Positions 1-24,100 of a stretch of 64,000 nucleotides of DNA are shown here, piece by piece. The stretch's first letter is position 1. Every line of letters starts with the position of its first letter. Under the pieces are notes generated by a model that did not search any database, had not been told where the DNA came from, and saw only the letters and a list, made by a program, of their open reading frames with translations. Origin of the DNA: Toxotes chatareus (lineage: Eukaryota > Chordata > Actinopteri > Toxotidae); assembly GCA_016801885.1 (NCBI GenBank), contig CM028891.1, forward strand, positions 10,461,517 through 10,525,516. Reading direction: 5' to 3'. The position numbers and the translations under genes are program-made.

Positions 1-457
1 TACCGCCACTATAGATGTGTCAGATGTTAACTGATCAGATTATCAGAAGATGCTCGTAAGTCATCCTCATATTAGGTCACACTGGAATCATAAGGAGCAA
101 AGTAATTACAGTAACTAATTTACTAGAACTCATTCAGGAGCTACATGCACTGTCACAGCTGTTATTGAAGCATCGTGAAAATATCCAGCAGACAATGCAC
201 TGCCTTACTCACATTTGGCATCAATTGTTCTGTGAAAAACACTTAAATGAGCTACTTAAAATTTTAATAGGCATGAAGAGGCCTATTGTTACAGTTTGTC
301 TCTAGATAGTTCAGCCTCTTTTTGACACTTTGCAGAGCTTCCTAGATGAAAAGCTGCAGAGTTTTCTGTGCTGAGTTGGTTCGGTTGCTGTAAAAAGCTC
401 TTTGTGGGCGTTTCTGTGTGTGTGATGTGCGGCTCTCTGGTGTCGATTCTCTCTCAG
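1..457 (+). other. ARFGEF1 intron upstream of the first visible exon
   Basis: AT-rich sequence with no exon that matches the part of BIG1 preceding the first visible exon. It ends in a good polypyrimidine tract and AG at 456-457, so it is read as the intron between the Sec7-proximal exons (outside the window) and the exon at 458. Confidence 0.6.
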
Positions 458-11341
<10,884 letters not shown>

Positions 11342-12535
11342 TGCTGCACCACAAACAGCCTGGAACACACAGAGCCCCACTGAGGCCTCCACCTCAGATC
11401 TGTGCGACCGCGCTGCGGCTCTGTGTCGCCTCGGCGCCATCCATGTGGTTTCTGCAGAACACTTGGCTTAAGTAGCCGGTTATCTGTCAGCTGTCTGCTA
11501 CCACCCACCCGCACCCTTAACCCTGTCACCACACACACACACACACAAACACGCCTAGACACACACAAACAGCCCAGATGGAGTACTTGATACCACAATA
11601 AAAACAGTAATGTCTTGTACAAGGTGTAGCGATGCCTCCACTGGATAAAACTACTGATAAACAACTGACAGTCACCCATATCTCTGATCTGCTCAGAAGG
11701 AATATATTTCCAAAAATGTGTGCTTCTTACTGTATATTTAAAACATAAAGAATGAATGGTTTCAACAACATGCAAAAAGACATATTCAGTAACTATGAAA
11801 TGTGACATTTGTCACACATTGATAGTAATGATCTTTCTGTCTGCACCGCAGATGGCTAACATTAGTATTGATAGCCTCTTGGATGATACTAGTTGTACAG
11901 ATCCGCCGCTATGTAATATAATCTTATAACACTAGATTTCATTTATTTTTTTTTTTATTTTTTTTTTTCCTCCTATGGATTTGCTGCACTTGATCTCTTT
12001 TTTGAATGCACTGGAGATTTTACTTTTGTGATAATTTATTTGACTGTACCATCTCCTGCAGATTGTCCTAAACAGTACGATTTGTAATTGAACACAAGCG
12101 TGGGAACTGAAGGGTTAAATTATTCCATTTTATATGTTCTTAGGTTTGTAACGGAGATAGATGATAGCCGGGCTTCTGAAACTGGAAAACAAGAGAGCAA
12201 CCTGATGCTAGCTGCTTTTGAGTCACTAGTCATTTTTTTTTCATGTTTGAGTTTAGTTTTCACTCTTGTGTACAAAATCAAAAGGTAATATATGTTTGTT
12301 TTTGTTTTCTTTGGTTTGGGGGAAGTTATATGTATAGAGAAAATGACATGTTAGCTGTGCTTTAAGTATGAATGGGATGCATTCCTGCTCATGGATGTAG
12401 AAAACAAAATGTATATGATACAGCAATGTAAAGTTTTCTATGTTGCAAAAAAGATTATGTACAACTTTCTGTACAATACATCATCTGGCATCCTAATCAG
12501 GTTCTAGGTTAATAAAGTTTTTGAACTTGGTTGAT
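11342..12535 (+). other. arfgef1: ARFGEF1 3' UTR with poly(A) signal
   Basis: The stop codon is at 11339-11341. AATAAA at 12510-12515 followed by a GT-rich stretch is the likely main poly(A) signal. An earlier AATAAA near 11597 could give a short isoform. The UTR holds a CA repeat around 11530 and T-runs near 11945-11970. Antisense open frames here are not supported as genes. Confidence 0.75.
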
Positions 12536-12559
12536 TTGAAATCCTGAATCACTGACTTC

Positions 12560-12995
12560 TAAATGCTACGTAAGAGTTAGCTCTTTATTTTTCTACATTA
12601 ATGATCAGTCAGGACAACATTCAATTCATAACATTTTTTTTATTATAAAAATAACTCCAGTGTATATGTATAACTAAAATACCTACATTAAATTGTACAG
12701 TACATACATTTATGGTATGTTCACATACCACACTATGAAACATTCATGGGCTAAAATGCAGCTGTTAATTCTGTATTGCACAGTGAGTTTTATAACCTTG
12801 TCTAATCTCACAGACAAATATTAGAAGCTTTTCTAACCAAAATCTATCACTGCAAAATACAGTGAGTTAAGCATCACGCAGCATGATATTCAGAAGGATA
12901 TTCCTTCTCAACCACCACCTGGAGCTACAGGGAGCTAGGTTGGCAGGCCTCACGCCGTGCAGTTTCCCACCTTTGGGAAATTCAGCCAATGCGAG
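12560..12995 (-). other. cspp1: CSPP1 3' UTR
   Basis: Follows the CSPP1 stop codon at 12996-12998 on the minus strand. TTTATT on the + strand at 12639-12644 and 12584-12589 gives minus-strand AATAAA signals. Either would end the transcript within about 100 bases of the ARFGEF1 poly(A) site, on the opposite strand. Confidence 0.5.
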
Positions 12996-13579
12996 CTATG
13001 TGACGCGGTGTGTGAGCCAGGGTGGAGCATCCATCCTGCTGCTTGGCCTCTCTCTACAAGCTGAGCGTTTTACAGCAGCTGAGGTGCCAGGCCGCAGCCA
13101 GGGCTCTGTGGCAACAGTCTCCACGGAGACACGCCTCTCCAGGGCAGATTGCAGAGACAAGACATCCCCTTCATCATCAGACTGCCTCTCTGGAGAGTAC
13201 AGAGGTTTATCCATCACACATTTCTTTAAGTGACCAGAGATTAATAGATGCTTAAAATTAAAATGCCGCACACAAATAGAATACATATTTTTGTTTTGGG
13301 TATCGGTTTCACAGTCTAAAGTCGAGCATTAGTGTAAGACTGAAGCTTATGTGGGAAAGCTTTGTACCAAAGCCAAGCTGAGTTTAGAGCATTTAAAAAA
13401 AAAAAAAAAAATCCAGCTTAAATATGAAATTGAATGCACTACATTTTAATTTAATTAACTGTACATACTAGAAAAAGCTCCTAGATGGATGTTGATGGGT
13501 TCTCCTGAACTCTTTCAGTGGGCTAATGCTAACCTGTGCCCTTTTACAGTGCCTATGTGTTGACCTCCTTGGATGTTCT

Positions 13580-13617
<38 letters not shown>

Positions 13618-15124
13618 TGGAATCATGGTCAATATAATTTGACTTTTTTTTTTTTTTTCAAACAAGAATTTACCAAAAAATTCTTTAATGTCAAAGTGAA
13701 AGCAGGTTTCTACAAAGTAATGTCAATGAATTAAAAATATATAACGTAAATAAATGGGGAAAGCATCCAAGGGTGTGAATACTTTTTATAGGAACTGTAT
13801 GTGGAAATGTATGTTTTGTTTTTTAAGCATCCGGTTTTTTTTTAAAGTTTATGGTGAACAAAGGTACGGAAATTGTTTCACCTCACCTAATTTGCTGCTA
13901 TGTTCAGCAGCGTATGAGTCTCGTCTCCTGGTGCAGTGCTGGTTGTGGGGTTTGACCTTAGCCTCACTGCTCACACTGGTCGATGACTGCAGAGACTCTG
14001 GGTCTGGCTGGATGTCTTGCTCCCCCTGGTTCACAGAAATCTGTTAATGTTTTAAAATTGGAAAAGTAAAGGAAATTGAGAAATTCAGTACTGACAGCAT
14101 CAGAGCGGGATAGTGCTCCAGCACTATAGTGATTCAAACCATCATCATCAGCACCATACATCATGGTCATGGTTCCCCTGCGGAGCTGTAGTCTCCCGGT
14201 GCTCTGCTGAGGGCTGGTGGGATCTCTGCTGATGAACTCGCTCTTCACATCCATCCCCACTGTAAACATCTGACAAAGCCCAAAGCCATTCATCATTACA
14301 CATACACCTCTTCACAACTGGACAGAGATTAGGGACCTAGAAGTTCACTCAGTTCAGATATGTAATGTGAAAATGATTAAAATCAGTACTTCCAGCAAAA
14401 CCTTTTACTGAAAGGAGGGGAGATGGAAAACTGTAGGAGGAAAACTATTTAAAAAAAAAAAAAACTCTCCTCCTGCACCAGGTTTTTTAACAATTTCTAT
14501 GCTGCCATCATTCCTAACGCCTGGCACTGTGCTATCACCACCCTGCAGCTGGCATGGGCACCTTGCACCCAGCACTGGCAACAGCTGCACCACAGAGACA
14601 TGAGCTGGCATGTGCCACAGTAAGCCTGGCACACAGGCAAAGAGGTAAATTAGCCTGGCACACAGACTGTTGTAGTGCGGTATTGTGAGGGTGCATGTAG
14701 CTGACCTCCCAAGCCATGTCACCTTTATGGAAAACATGTGGAGCTTTAGAAAAAGAAAAATCCCAAAGTGTATTGTGTCCCCACTGATGTAAAAGCTTTC
14801 TTCTTGCTTAAAAGAAAAAAGGAACAGGGACAGTCTTTACAAACAGACTATGTTTAGCCAGGCTTACCGATAAAAGCAGTCTCAGACGGCAATATGGAGT
14901 CTCTGTGGATGAAGCGCCCAGGTTTGTTCCTCTGAGAGAAGAAACAAACAAACATCTCCACTTAAGAGCAAGCCAAGCGAGCCTGACTTATCTAGCCTGT
15001 CAGAACGAAAATGCATAATTAGAATGTGATGACCACTCACTGGATAATAATGGCTCAGTTGCTTGTCCAAAAAGTCTGTGGAAAAAGACACAGCAATTAG
15101 AGAAAGAACATAGCAGTCTGAGGA

Positions 15125-15168
<44 letters not shown>

Positions 15169-18100
15169 TGTATGCGCTCACTGACCAGGCTCCTCTTCTC
15201 TCTTCATAAGCCTGATTATGCGTTGTTGTTCACGTAGAAGTGCCTGCTGCTGGATATCCAGACTTCGTGCATCAGTGGGAGGGTCAGGGTACATGTGAAG
15301 GACCTCTTCGCGGGATGCTGTGTCTGACAAATGAAAAGGGAAGAAGGGGAAGCTCAATCAGTATTAAGATCGATCAATCAATATTTAAGATATTGTCCAA
15401 TATCTGCAATAGTTGCAAAGAAGTTGGCTTTCAGGTTTTATTCTTCGTCTGATGCAGACAACAGCTGCATTAGAACAGTAATAAAACTAAAATATCAGGA
15501 AGCACAGACTAGGGATAGACATTAAAAGAAAAACCAACAGTTTTCATACTTCAGTAGCTTCTAATTGCTCCCTTCCGTACTGTCACTCTCTCCTTCCACT
15601 TTCTGAAACAGCAGTTTGGCTATGGCGCAGCTGCTCCACAGCCTGGCTATAACCTTCCCACTACATCCTATCAAGGTTTGACCACAGAATGAATTGAGGC
15701 AGTTTACAGGTGTAAGGCTGCCAAAAATCCCAAATTTACAGGAAGAAGTTTGGTATGTGATTTGGTCTATTCATCGCGAAGTAGCATTTCTTCCTATTTA
15801 GTTGGTTTTACAAGCTTCAGCTCCACGTGTCTTTCAGACCCCTGCATTAACTCGGTCCGGGAACACATCCAAAGCCATTTCCTTGGTCGCTTGCTTTACA
15901 GTCTCTGTTCCCACTGCCAAGCTGCCTGTCACTGATGGACGCCTCCCATGACCTCATGAGATTAAAGTTTCAGTGTGGCTAGAGGGAGACAGAGGACTGA
16001 TGGGGCTCTGGAAAGTCTAAACCATCTGGCAGTGCCCAGCTGGTTTGAGACCGCAATGATCCCTTTCTCTCGTCCTTACAACACCGCCATGACCACAGCA
16101 ATTATAATAGGGTTCCTCAACGACTTCCTCAAAGTTGGTTCAGAGTATAGAAGCAAAGTAAGCAGTGTCGAATTGGTTTCAGCTCAGTGGGTTAAATGAT
16201 TTGTCATCACAAGATGATGTTCAGTTCATCATCTGTGACATGTCTTACAGCAGTTTCTAAGTACCTTGTATTACCTCTCCTTGCAGTAATTACTACTTTG
16301 TACCTCTGGGTCATAAAGTAGAAATGTACTGGCACTGGCATTCAGAGGGTCACTGCTCATGATCCTGCAGTCAAGTACATTTGAGACATATAGATCACAC
16401 AGAAAACTAACTAAGGATGTTTTTTTTGTTCCTTCAGAGTGACCTGAGGCTAATCTGACAAGTAAAAATGTTGCTTTATAAAATTAAACTTCGTCTAATC
16501 AGTAAAAAGTATCTTTTGTTACCCCTGTGTTTCAGCTGGTTGAACTCCCTGACGTTTTGCATGTTAACACGTGCTGCATCAGAGAACGCTGTCGCAGTTG
16601 ACGGCTGGTCAGCTTGCTTGTGCGCTGATTCAAAGGCATCCACTCTGGGAAGTCTTCTGGACCTGAGCAAAGGAGGCAAACCCCACTTTAAACAGAACAA
16701 CTACCTCTAGTAACATGCAAAGTGTCTTTCTAAAAATGCATCAGTAGCACATTAACCTGGATGTTTTCACATTGTCCACAATGACTAAAATAACCAGTTC
16801 CTTTAGTGTAACCAGCTTCAAGTGTATGCACAGAAAAGCCATGAAACTGGCACAAGTTCAGTTTCTCAGATGGTTCGCTGGAAGCTACTCTGAATATAAG
16901 CAGAGATCTTACATCTTACTTGTTATACATCAATCATCTTTGCGGGTGGGATTTTACAACATATACAGTGTGTACGGTTAGAGAGACAACAGCATGATGA
17001 ATTGGCCTTCAGCAACATTCTGAATCCCTTTTGGATCCCTGCACTGCAGCTGACCCTGCTGATCTTGCAAGGTGAAGACACATGAAAAGAAAATTTCCTA
17101 TTGGGGGGGAATCATACTGTCATATTACTGCAGATATTAGTGCCTGAAACAGATCTGAACGGAGATCAGAAGATAGCCAGTGTGACCTGGGTCATCTTCA
17201 TTAGCTCAGAGCAAAACACAGCCTTTTTAAACATGAACAGCAAATCAAAATTGCCTTTTAACAGAACTGAATTAGTCTTGGGTCTTCACCTTAATGCATC
17301 TGGAGGTGTATTAGGTGGAATTGGACCTGAAGGCATAGAGCTTTTCAAAAAAAAGCACATAGCTTTTCTAAATTACTAATTTTTAGCCCAGAAAAAAAAA
17401 AAAGTTATAATCCCATTTATCCTTGGTATGTTACACCTATGCACATTAGCCCTGCTTTTCAGGGGTGTCTGACTGTTTTACCTGCTGGGGGGAGTGTAGT
17501 GACTCTCCTGTCGATCTGTTTGGCCCAGCTGAACCTCCAGTTGTCTCTGCTCTTTCCTCAGGTACCTACGAAGGGCTGACAGCTCTCTGATCACTTCCTG
17601 GTGACCATCTAAAGCAGGCAGGGGGAATGAGCGGGGACAGAGACAAGGATGGAAACAATAAATGTTTAAGTGGCAATTTATGATTTACAAGCAGCCAGGG
17701 ATTGTATTTTTTGGAGGGGGAGTAGCATACAGATATTAAAAAAAAAAAAAAAAAAAAAAAATCGCACCTTGTGGCTGGGTTATTTTCACAGGGACTGGTC
17801 GGTAGTGTGGTGCTGACACAGAGCGCTCCTGTTGTGGAAATTGCAGGCATTTTTAATAATAGATTTATACCATAAACAGTCTTGATGAGAAAATATTTGG
17901 ATCCATTACTGACTGAGTGAGTCACAGTCCTGGAGGAGAGTTGGCTCACAACAGAGGGAGGTCTGGATGCCACAAGATTTCTCTGCTTCTTCTGCAAGGC
18001 TGGGACAGGAGGAGATGGCTCTCTCTGCAAATTTATGACCAGAATGACATTTCTTGACAAAGATGTTTAATAAAACTGTGAGCTACAGTGCCAGTGTCTT

Positions 18101-21100
18101 TTCAGGCTTGCTATACCTCATAACTCAACTGCATCTTTCTTTCTTCTCTGTCCCTGGTGCTCTCTGGTACCTTCTTCTCAGTCTCTTGTTCCTGCCTCAC
18201 CTTCTTTTCCTCCTCCTGGCGATTTGTTTTAGGTTCATTGATCCAACTCTGGTTCTCCAGCCTATGCTGCAAAAAGTAAAGAAAGCAGAAGTGAAAACCC
18301 ACCCAACAGTAAGGCAGGAAGAATGATGAAGTGCTCTTGATAAAAGAGATGAACTCCTCACCTCAATCTTCTTTTGCTTCCTTTGCTCCTCCTCATATTC
18401 CTGTTGTATACGAGTCCTTTGCTCCGCCAGCCTCCTGTCTTCTTTCTTCTCCTCAATCCTCATACGTTCTCTCTCCTCTGCCTGCCTTCTTTTGTTTTCC
18501 TCTATCTGTTGGTATTAACAAGGTAAAGTTATAGTAACAATTCATTTACTACTTCAAAGTGCTCAGAAACATTGAAGAGGGTGTAAACAATAAAAAGTAA
18601 AAAAAAAAAGACACCACAAAAAAAATCATTTGTTTAATCAGTGCCTTTCCTTGGCAATTACCTGCATAGATTCAACACTGTGGACTGACACCTACCTGTT
18701 GTTTCAGGGCTTCTTTGTATGTGTCCTGCATGTGGAGCTGCTGTGGAGTTGGCTGATCACTGAAACCTGCAAGGACGAGTGAGACAGAAAGTAATCTAGA
18801 AGAGCGATGTATACAGCAGACAAATGTACAGTACACAGCATAAACTAGATGACAGATGAGTCTGGCACAGTCGCCCAGAGAGACTGAACACTACCTCGAT
18901 GGGAGATTGGAGCCCTGGCTTCAACTCCAGGAGTGTCTCCATTCCTCGTCAAAAAGTTTTGTATCTGTTCTCTGTTCTTAAACACAGGATTCCTATATGT
19001 CTCTTCATTGATCCTATGCATTTGATTCAGGTCACCTGAGAGGATCAAAACATTCATCATGAGTCATCAAAAAAGTATCTCAGGTTTAGCAGACCTCATT
19101 ATCAAGTGAAAGCCTACTTACTAAAAAGGTTGCCTTTTGGGTCTTTAATGGGGGCGCCTCCACCATTTCGCCCCCAGGGGTTGTACGCCATCATCTCGGC
19201 CTCTATCTTGGCATCATATCGCTCCTTTTCTTCTTTTTCTCTCCTTCTACGCTCCTCTCTTTCCTTGATCTGGACACACATATGGCAAAAGATGTTTCAA
19301 AAGTTGATGCACTTTCATAGACCACCTCTGTTCTTTGACATGGTGGAGTGCAAGTCTGTATTTGTCTTGCTACAGTGCATTTCCTTGCCCATGACTCCAC
19401 CATGATCCAGGATCTAGAGTCTGTCAATATATTGACAGTTCCCGAAATGAGTCAGTGTCTTGACTTTCTCTAACATCAGAATGGAGGAAGCAGCCTGTTA
19501 CATTCAGTGATTAGCATATCAGTGCGTTGCTGCCTCCCTCAACCCTTTGAGTTTCCAAAATCTCTAAAAACATCCAGCTACCAGTTAACAGAACTGGAAA
19601 TCGGGCACAAAAACAAGCTTCCATTACTAATTTGTGAAGCTAATTATTATGTGTGAAAGACTGGGGCCTGTTTATGGCAATCTCATAGATCTGATGTCGT
19701 ACCTGCTGCCTCAGTGCTTCCTGGTAGCTCAGTGCACTCTCTCTCCTCTGCTTAGACTTGTCTGTCGGAAGCTCTCCAACACCTAGGGGGGAGGCTCTAT
19801 GCTGATCAGTTGCTCTAGAAGCAGACAGGGTGATAAATAAGGAAGCATGTGAACAGGGAGTATTCACAGAAACAGTTATTTTCCTGTGAGGGCCTATGAA
19901 GAAAGGAAAAAAAAATCATGACCATTTACTAATGTAAAAGCTATCACACCCTGTAAATTGATTTTCAGTGCAAAAAATAGAAGTTGCACATATTTTGAAA
20001 TAGTTTAAAATTGTGTACACTCAAATATCAGAATAAACAAACTTCTATTGTAAACATCAAGGATGGACACTGACTCAGTGTGGCGACTGGGTCCGAGAGG
20101 AGGTTTCTCAGGAGGACTCTGGAGATTCCCAGACTGCTGCACCCGTCCAGGCAGAACATCTAATGAAGGAAATACAAAAATACAAGGTAACAAATACACA
20201 CTATTCAACCATTTCATCGGCTATCTGCTGCCACCCTCTGCCAGCTTTTCCTTCCAACATTATCTTTGTTTGTTTTTTGTTTTTGTTTTTTTTTACTCAG
20301 ACCAGGGCTGAAATTTGGCAGTAAAAAAAAAAATTGAAAGGAAATAAATGCAACTACACAGACCAGCTGGATGAAGTCAGATCCATCTGGATCTGCTGAA
20401 CTCATATCCAATAAACTCTGTATATCCCCTTGGTAATAAAATCAGTTCTGCTGTAAAATGAGATTTATGAATTGCTATGCCGAGTCCTCACGGCCACTGA
20501 TATGGTGATAAAGTGCTGCCATAATAAACAGTAATTCTCTACAGAGTGGTCTAGAAGTTTATTTAGGGCAATGTGAATTACTGCCATCTAAGGTGAAAGT
20601 GTCAGATACTGCAAGTCAGTTTATGACCATGAAAACACTAAACACAGCTATATACCAAACCAGTATTACTATAAGTATGTAAATACACTTAACATTGCTG
20701 CCTTACATTTTCCAAAACATAATGTAGCATTTTAGGTGTGTTTTTTTTCCTACCCCAACCACCTGATATCCAGTAAAAGAAAAGCGCAAAATCATTTCTT
20801 AAAATGAAAATTTTTTTTTTGGTTTTGAGAAATGTAAAACTATACTTTGATAGTGAGGAAGATTAGAATCCAGTGGATGTCTTGTTCCATAGTAATAATA
20901 GGCTGCATCATATGGAGTCTTGTAATCATCAGTTACAGTGGGAGGTATTGGAGGAGGAACATGAGCAATCCTGAAAAAAAACAAAATCACAGGAACTACA
21001 ATGAATTAACAGCAGAGTTGTTCATTTCACTCATGTATAAGAACACAAAGCAGCAGTGAACTACCTTGGAATGGTCAGTTCACCGAGCATGTTTGAGAAG

Positions 21101-24100
21101 TCCTTGTGGTAGTCCTCATTAAAGCAGTCCAGTGAGGAGACACCTTGTGCTGCTCCCATCCCAAACCCAGGCACTGTGTTACCTGCCAGCTGACCAAGAG
21201 CTGTGCTGTAGTCCACCTGGGACTTTCCTGGGGGGGCTTTCTTCTGTGCATTTTCAGTGGGTTTGTTATCTATAGGCCTTGGATCTGAGTCCTTCCCTAC
21301 GGCCTCCACGTCTGTTCCGGGCTTGTAGGGAACATCTCGCCTCCAGCTGTCATATTGCCGATTTACAGCTCCGAACTGCATAATCCGGTCAGGCTGAAGA
21401 GGTGATGAGTCACGCAAAAGAGATCCATCAAAAGAAATCAGACAAGAATATTGAGAAGATCTCAAAAGCTAAGGTGTTGCTGAAGGCGGTATTGTGCCAT
21501 CACATCAAATAATCATCATCCATGATGGTGATAAATACTGACATGTTGAAGTGTTTATTGAGCTGTTGAGAGCACTCAACTTCACAATACTTTACCCAAT
21601 AACTGTGAAAGACAGGAGGACCATGATGAATGGGATCATTGTATTACGGTAAGATGGGATCTTAATGTTCCGTTATGTGTTTAAAAGACTGTATCCGTTT
21701 TTAGCCCATTCTTGTAATGCCATTGTGCTACCTTTTTTTCAGGGTCTGTGGCTCCAGTGGCTGCAACTCTCAGCTCAAGTTTCTTCTCCCTGAAAACAAG
21801 GGCTAGTTCAAATCATCCCATCTTTTCTCTCTTGTTAACTTCTGGTAAACTAACTGAAATAACTCTAATAAAATTTTTCGACTTACTGAATAAATACATA
21901 CCTTATCTTGTTAATCTGCTGTTCGGCAATCTGTTTCAGAAGCTCCTGCTTATACTGTTCTTTCCTCATCTGAGAGGCCGCCTGCTCTTCTGTTGCCCCT
22001 GCATGACAACAGTGAGTCATAAACATGAATGTGATGATGCTGAAAAAAAGATTTCAACTGACAAATTCCATCACTAATAACACAAGCCAATATGTGTCCA
22101 AAAGCATCATGACTCGTATTTACCAATTAGTAGTCCTGTAGAAAACTCAGCTTTATTCTTGCTGGTAGCAGGTCTAGATCTTGCAGCCATCCTCATGCTG
22201 TCTGGCATTTGCTGGCTATTGAACACAGATACACAGATCCTTATACAGCACATAGGGGTAACAGCACAGCAATCAGTTTCCTTCTTAGCCACACCCAGCT
22301 ACCGTTTTACATCAATGCTGCCTCACAGTTTGCCTGCAGAGCTTTCTGGTCTCTAACTCAGAGACAGAGATTGAAGCCCCATTCTCCAATAAATCCAGCT
22401 CCTCTCATAGAACTGGAGTGAGTAATTGTTTGCCTGGAGCTGGGCCAAGGCTCGCCCTCGATCACTGCCCCACACATTAACACACTGAACAGTAGCTTAA
22501 CTGCATAAACAGGAAACAATGTAATGCAACAGCATGTAAGAAAAGTGCTGAACAGCAATAATCAAAACCTATTTGGTATAACAGTTACCCTTTGTTGGTT
22601 CATTCAATTAGAGTACTTTATTGATTGAGAAAATGTATGTCTTTATGACTTTCCAGGAGGATGTTACTGGCTATCCAGCTCTGTATGTGAATACTGCTGC
22701 TAACTAGGATAAGTCTGTCTCAGCATTTCTGTTCTCACATAGAAAGGGCTCTTGCTTACTCTGAGTTCCAAACCCAATCATTTCTGTTCTGATCATGAAC
22801 ACCAAGGGCCCCCACCTTCCTTATGTCCTGAGGAGCTCTGCCAAAGAAACAGACATGACAGGTAAAGAGGAACTACATTACCACACCCAGTTACTCTATG
22901 GTGATAGAGAATACCAGTAGCTCACACTTAGGAAAAAAGCTACACCTGTTAGCTCTGTGTTGTCTGGTTCTCCTCTCCTCTTTGTCCTCAGGCTCTGGAG
23001 TGTGTCTGTCCTTTCGCCTCCTGTATCTGAACTCCAGCTCCTCCTCTTTGTCTGTGATAAGCTCCTCCTCAGAGCTACAGGGTTCTTTTGGTCCATAGAG
23101 CTGCCAACGCCTTCGTCCCCGATGGCCTTCATCCCAAGTCTCTGTGCTTTTTCCATTACCCACTGCCTCCGTCAGAGTGGCAGCATCTCTTCTGGATGCA
23201 GGGCGCTCTCTGTAAGGAAGGGGTATGCTATTGTGCGTGTTGAGGATGGGCAGAGGAGAAGCTGGAGATGAAATGCGTACAGCATCTGAAGCTTGAACTT
23301 GTCCAGACTGAAAACGAAAATGAAGAAAATTTGAAAACCTTTTACTTTACACCAATGTGCTATAAAGATTTTACAGCATACAACCTAAGGGTTGATTGAA
23401 GGCAACTGGACTTCTGTTTGAAGCTTGAAGATGTTCCACGTCTCATCCGAGAAGCTTCTTCAGTTCTGGAGACTGGTTAGAGAGTCCAAACATTTATACT
23501 CATCCCTATCTCCCTACCCCCCATCTCCTTGTGGGTGGTACTTCTGGGAGCAATAGACCCACTTAGAGGAACGTTCACACCTGAGGGTACTTAGGTGAGC
23601 ATAGAAACTGAGCATCATGTGAGTCGTTAGTATCACATGAGCCCAGGTGTGACTGTGTTAGTCGTTTGGGAAGGGATCTTAAAACTGTGTTATAGGTTGA
23701 CACAGCAGATCCTGGGTCAGTTAGGAACACTGCAACAAAAAACCCGCAGCTTTGGCGATCACATGATCGCGTTGTCTGAAACATCTTCAAGCTTCAAACA
23801 GAAGTCCAGTTTCAATCAACCCTTAGGATACAATGACCTGGATGAATGAGAACTTGCACAGACATACAGGATATAACAAAAATATTGCTCTACAAACCAT
23901 GTCTTTTGGTTTGAAAGTAGAATTACTGTTATTGCAAACATATATCTATCAATGTGTATTTTTGGTTATTGACTATTATCGTTACCTTAGAGGTGACAGG
24001 AGATGTTCCCCTCTTTAACCTTCTAATTTGCGCTTTTTCTTGGAGGAAGAGGTTGTATTCTTTATTTCTCTCAGCCCTCAGTTTTTCCTGTGAGAGGAAA

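Noticed and set aside
14096..14259. Use of the GTACTG donor after this CSPP1 exon
   Set aside because: It would enter the next exon in a frame that stops; GTCAGT five bases earlier keeps an open, longer frame.
22216..22945. Extra CSPP1 exon between 22215 and 22946
   Set aside because: The phases of the flanking exons already match when the acceptor TTCAATAG is used, and no other open segment has good borders.
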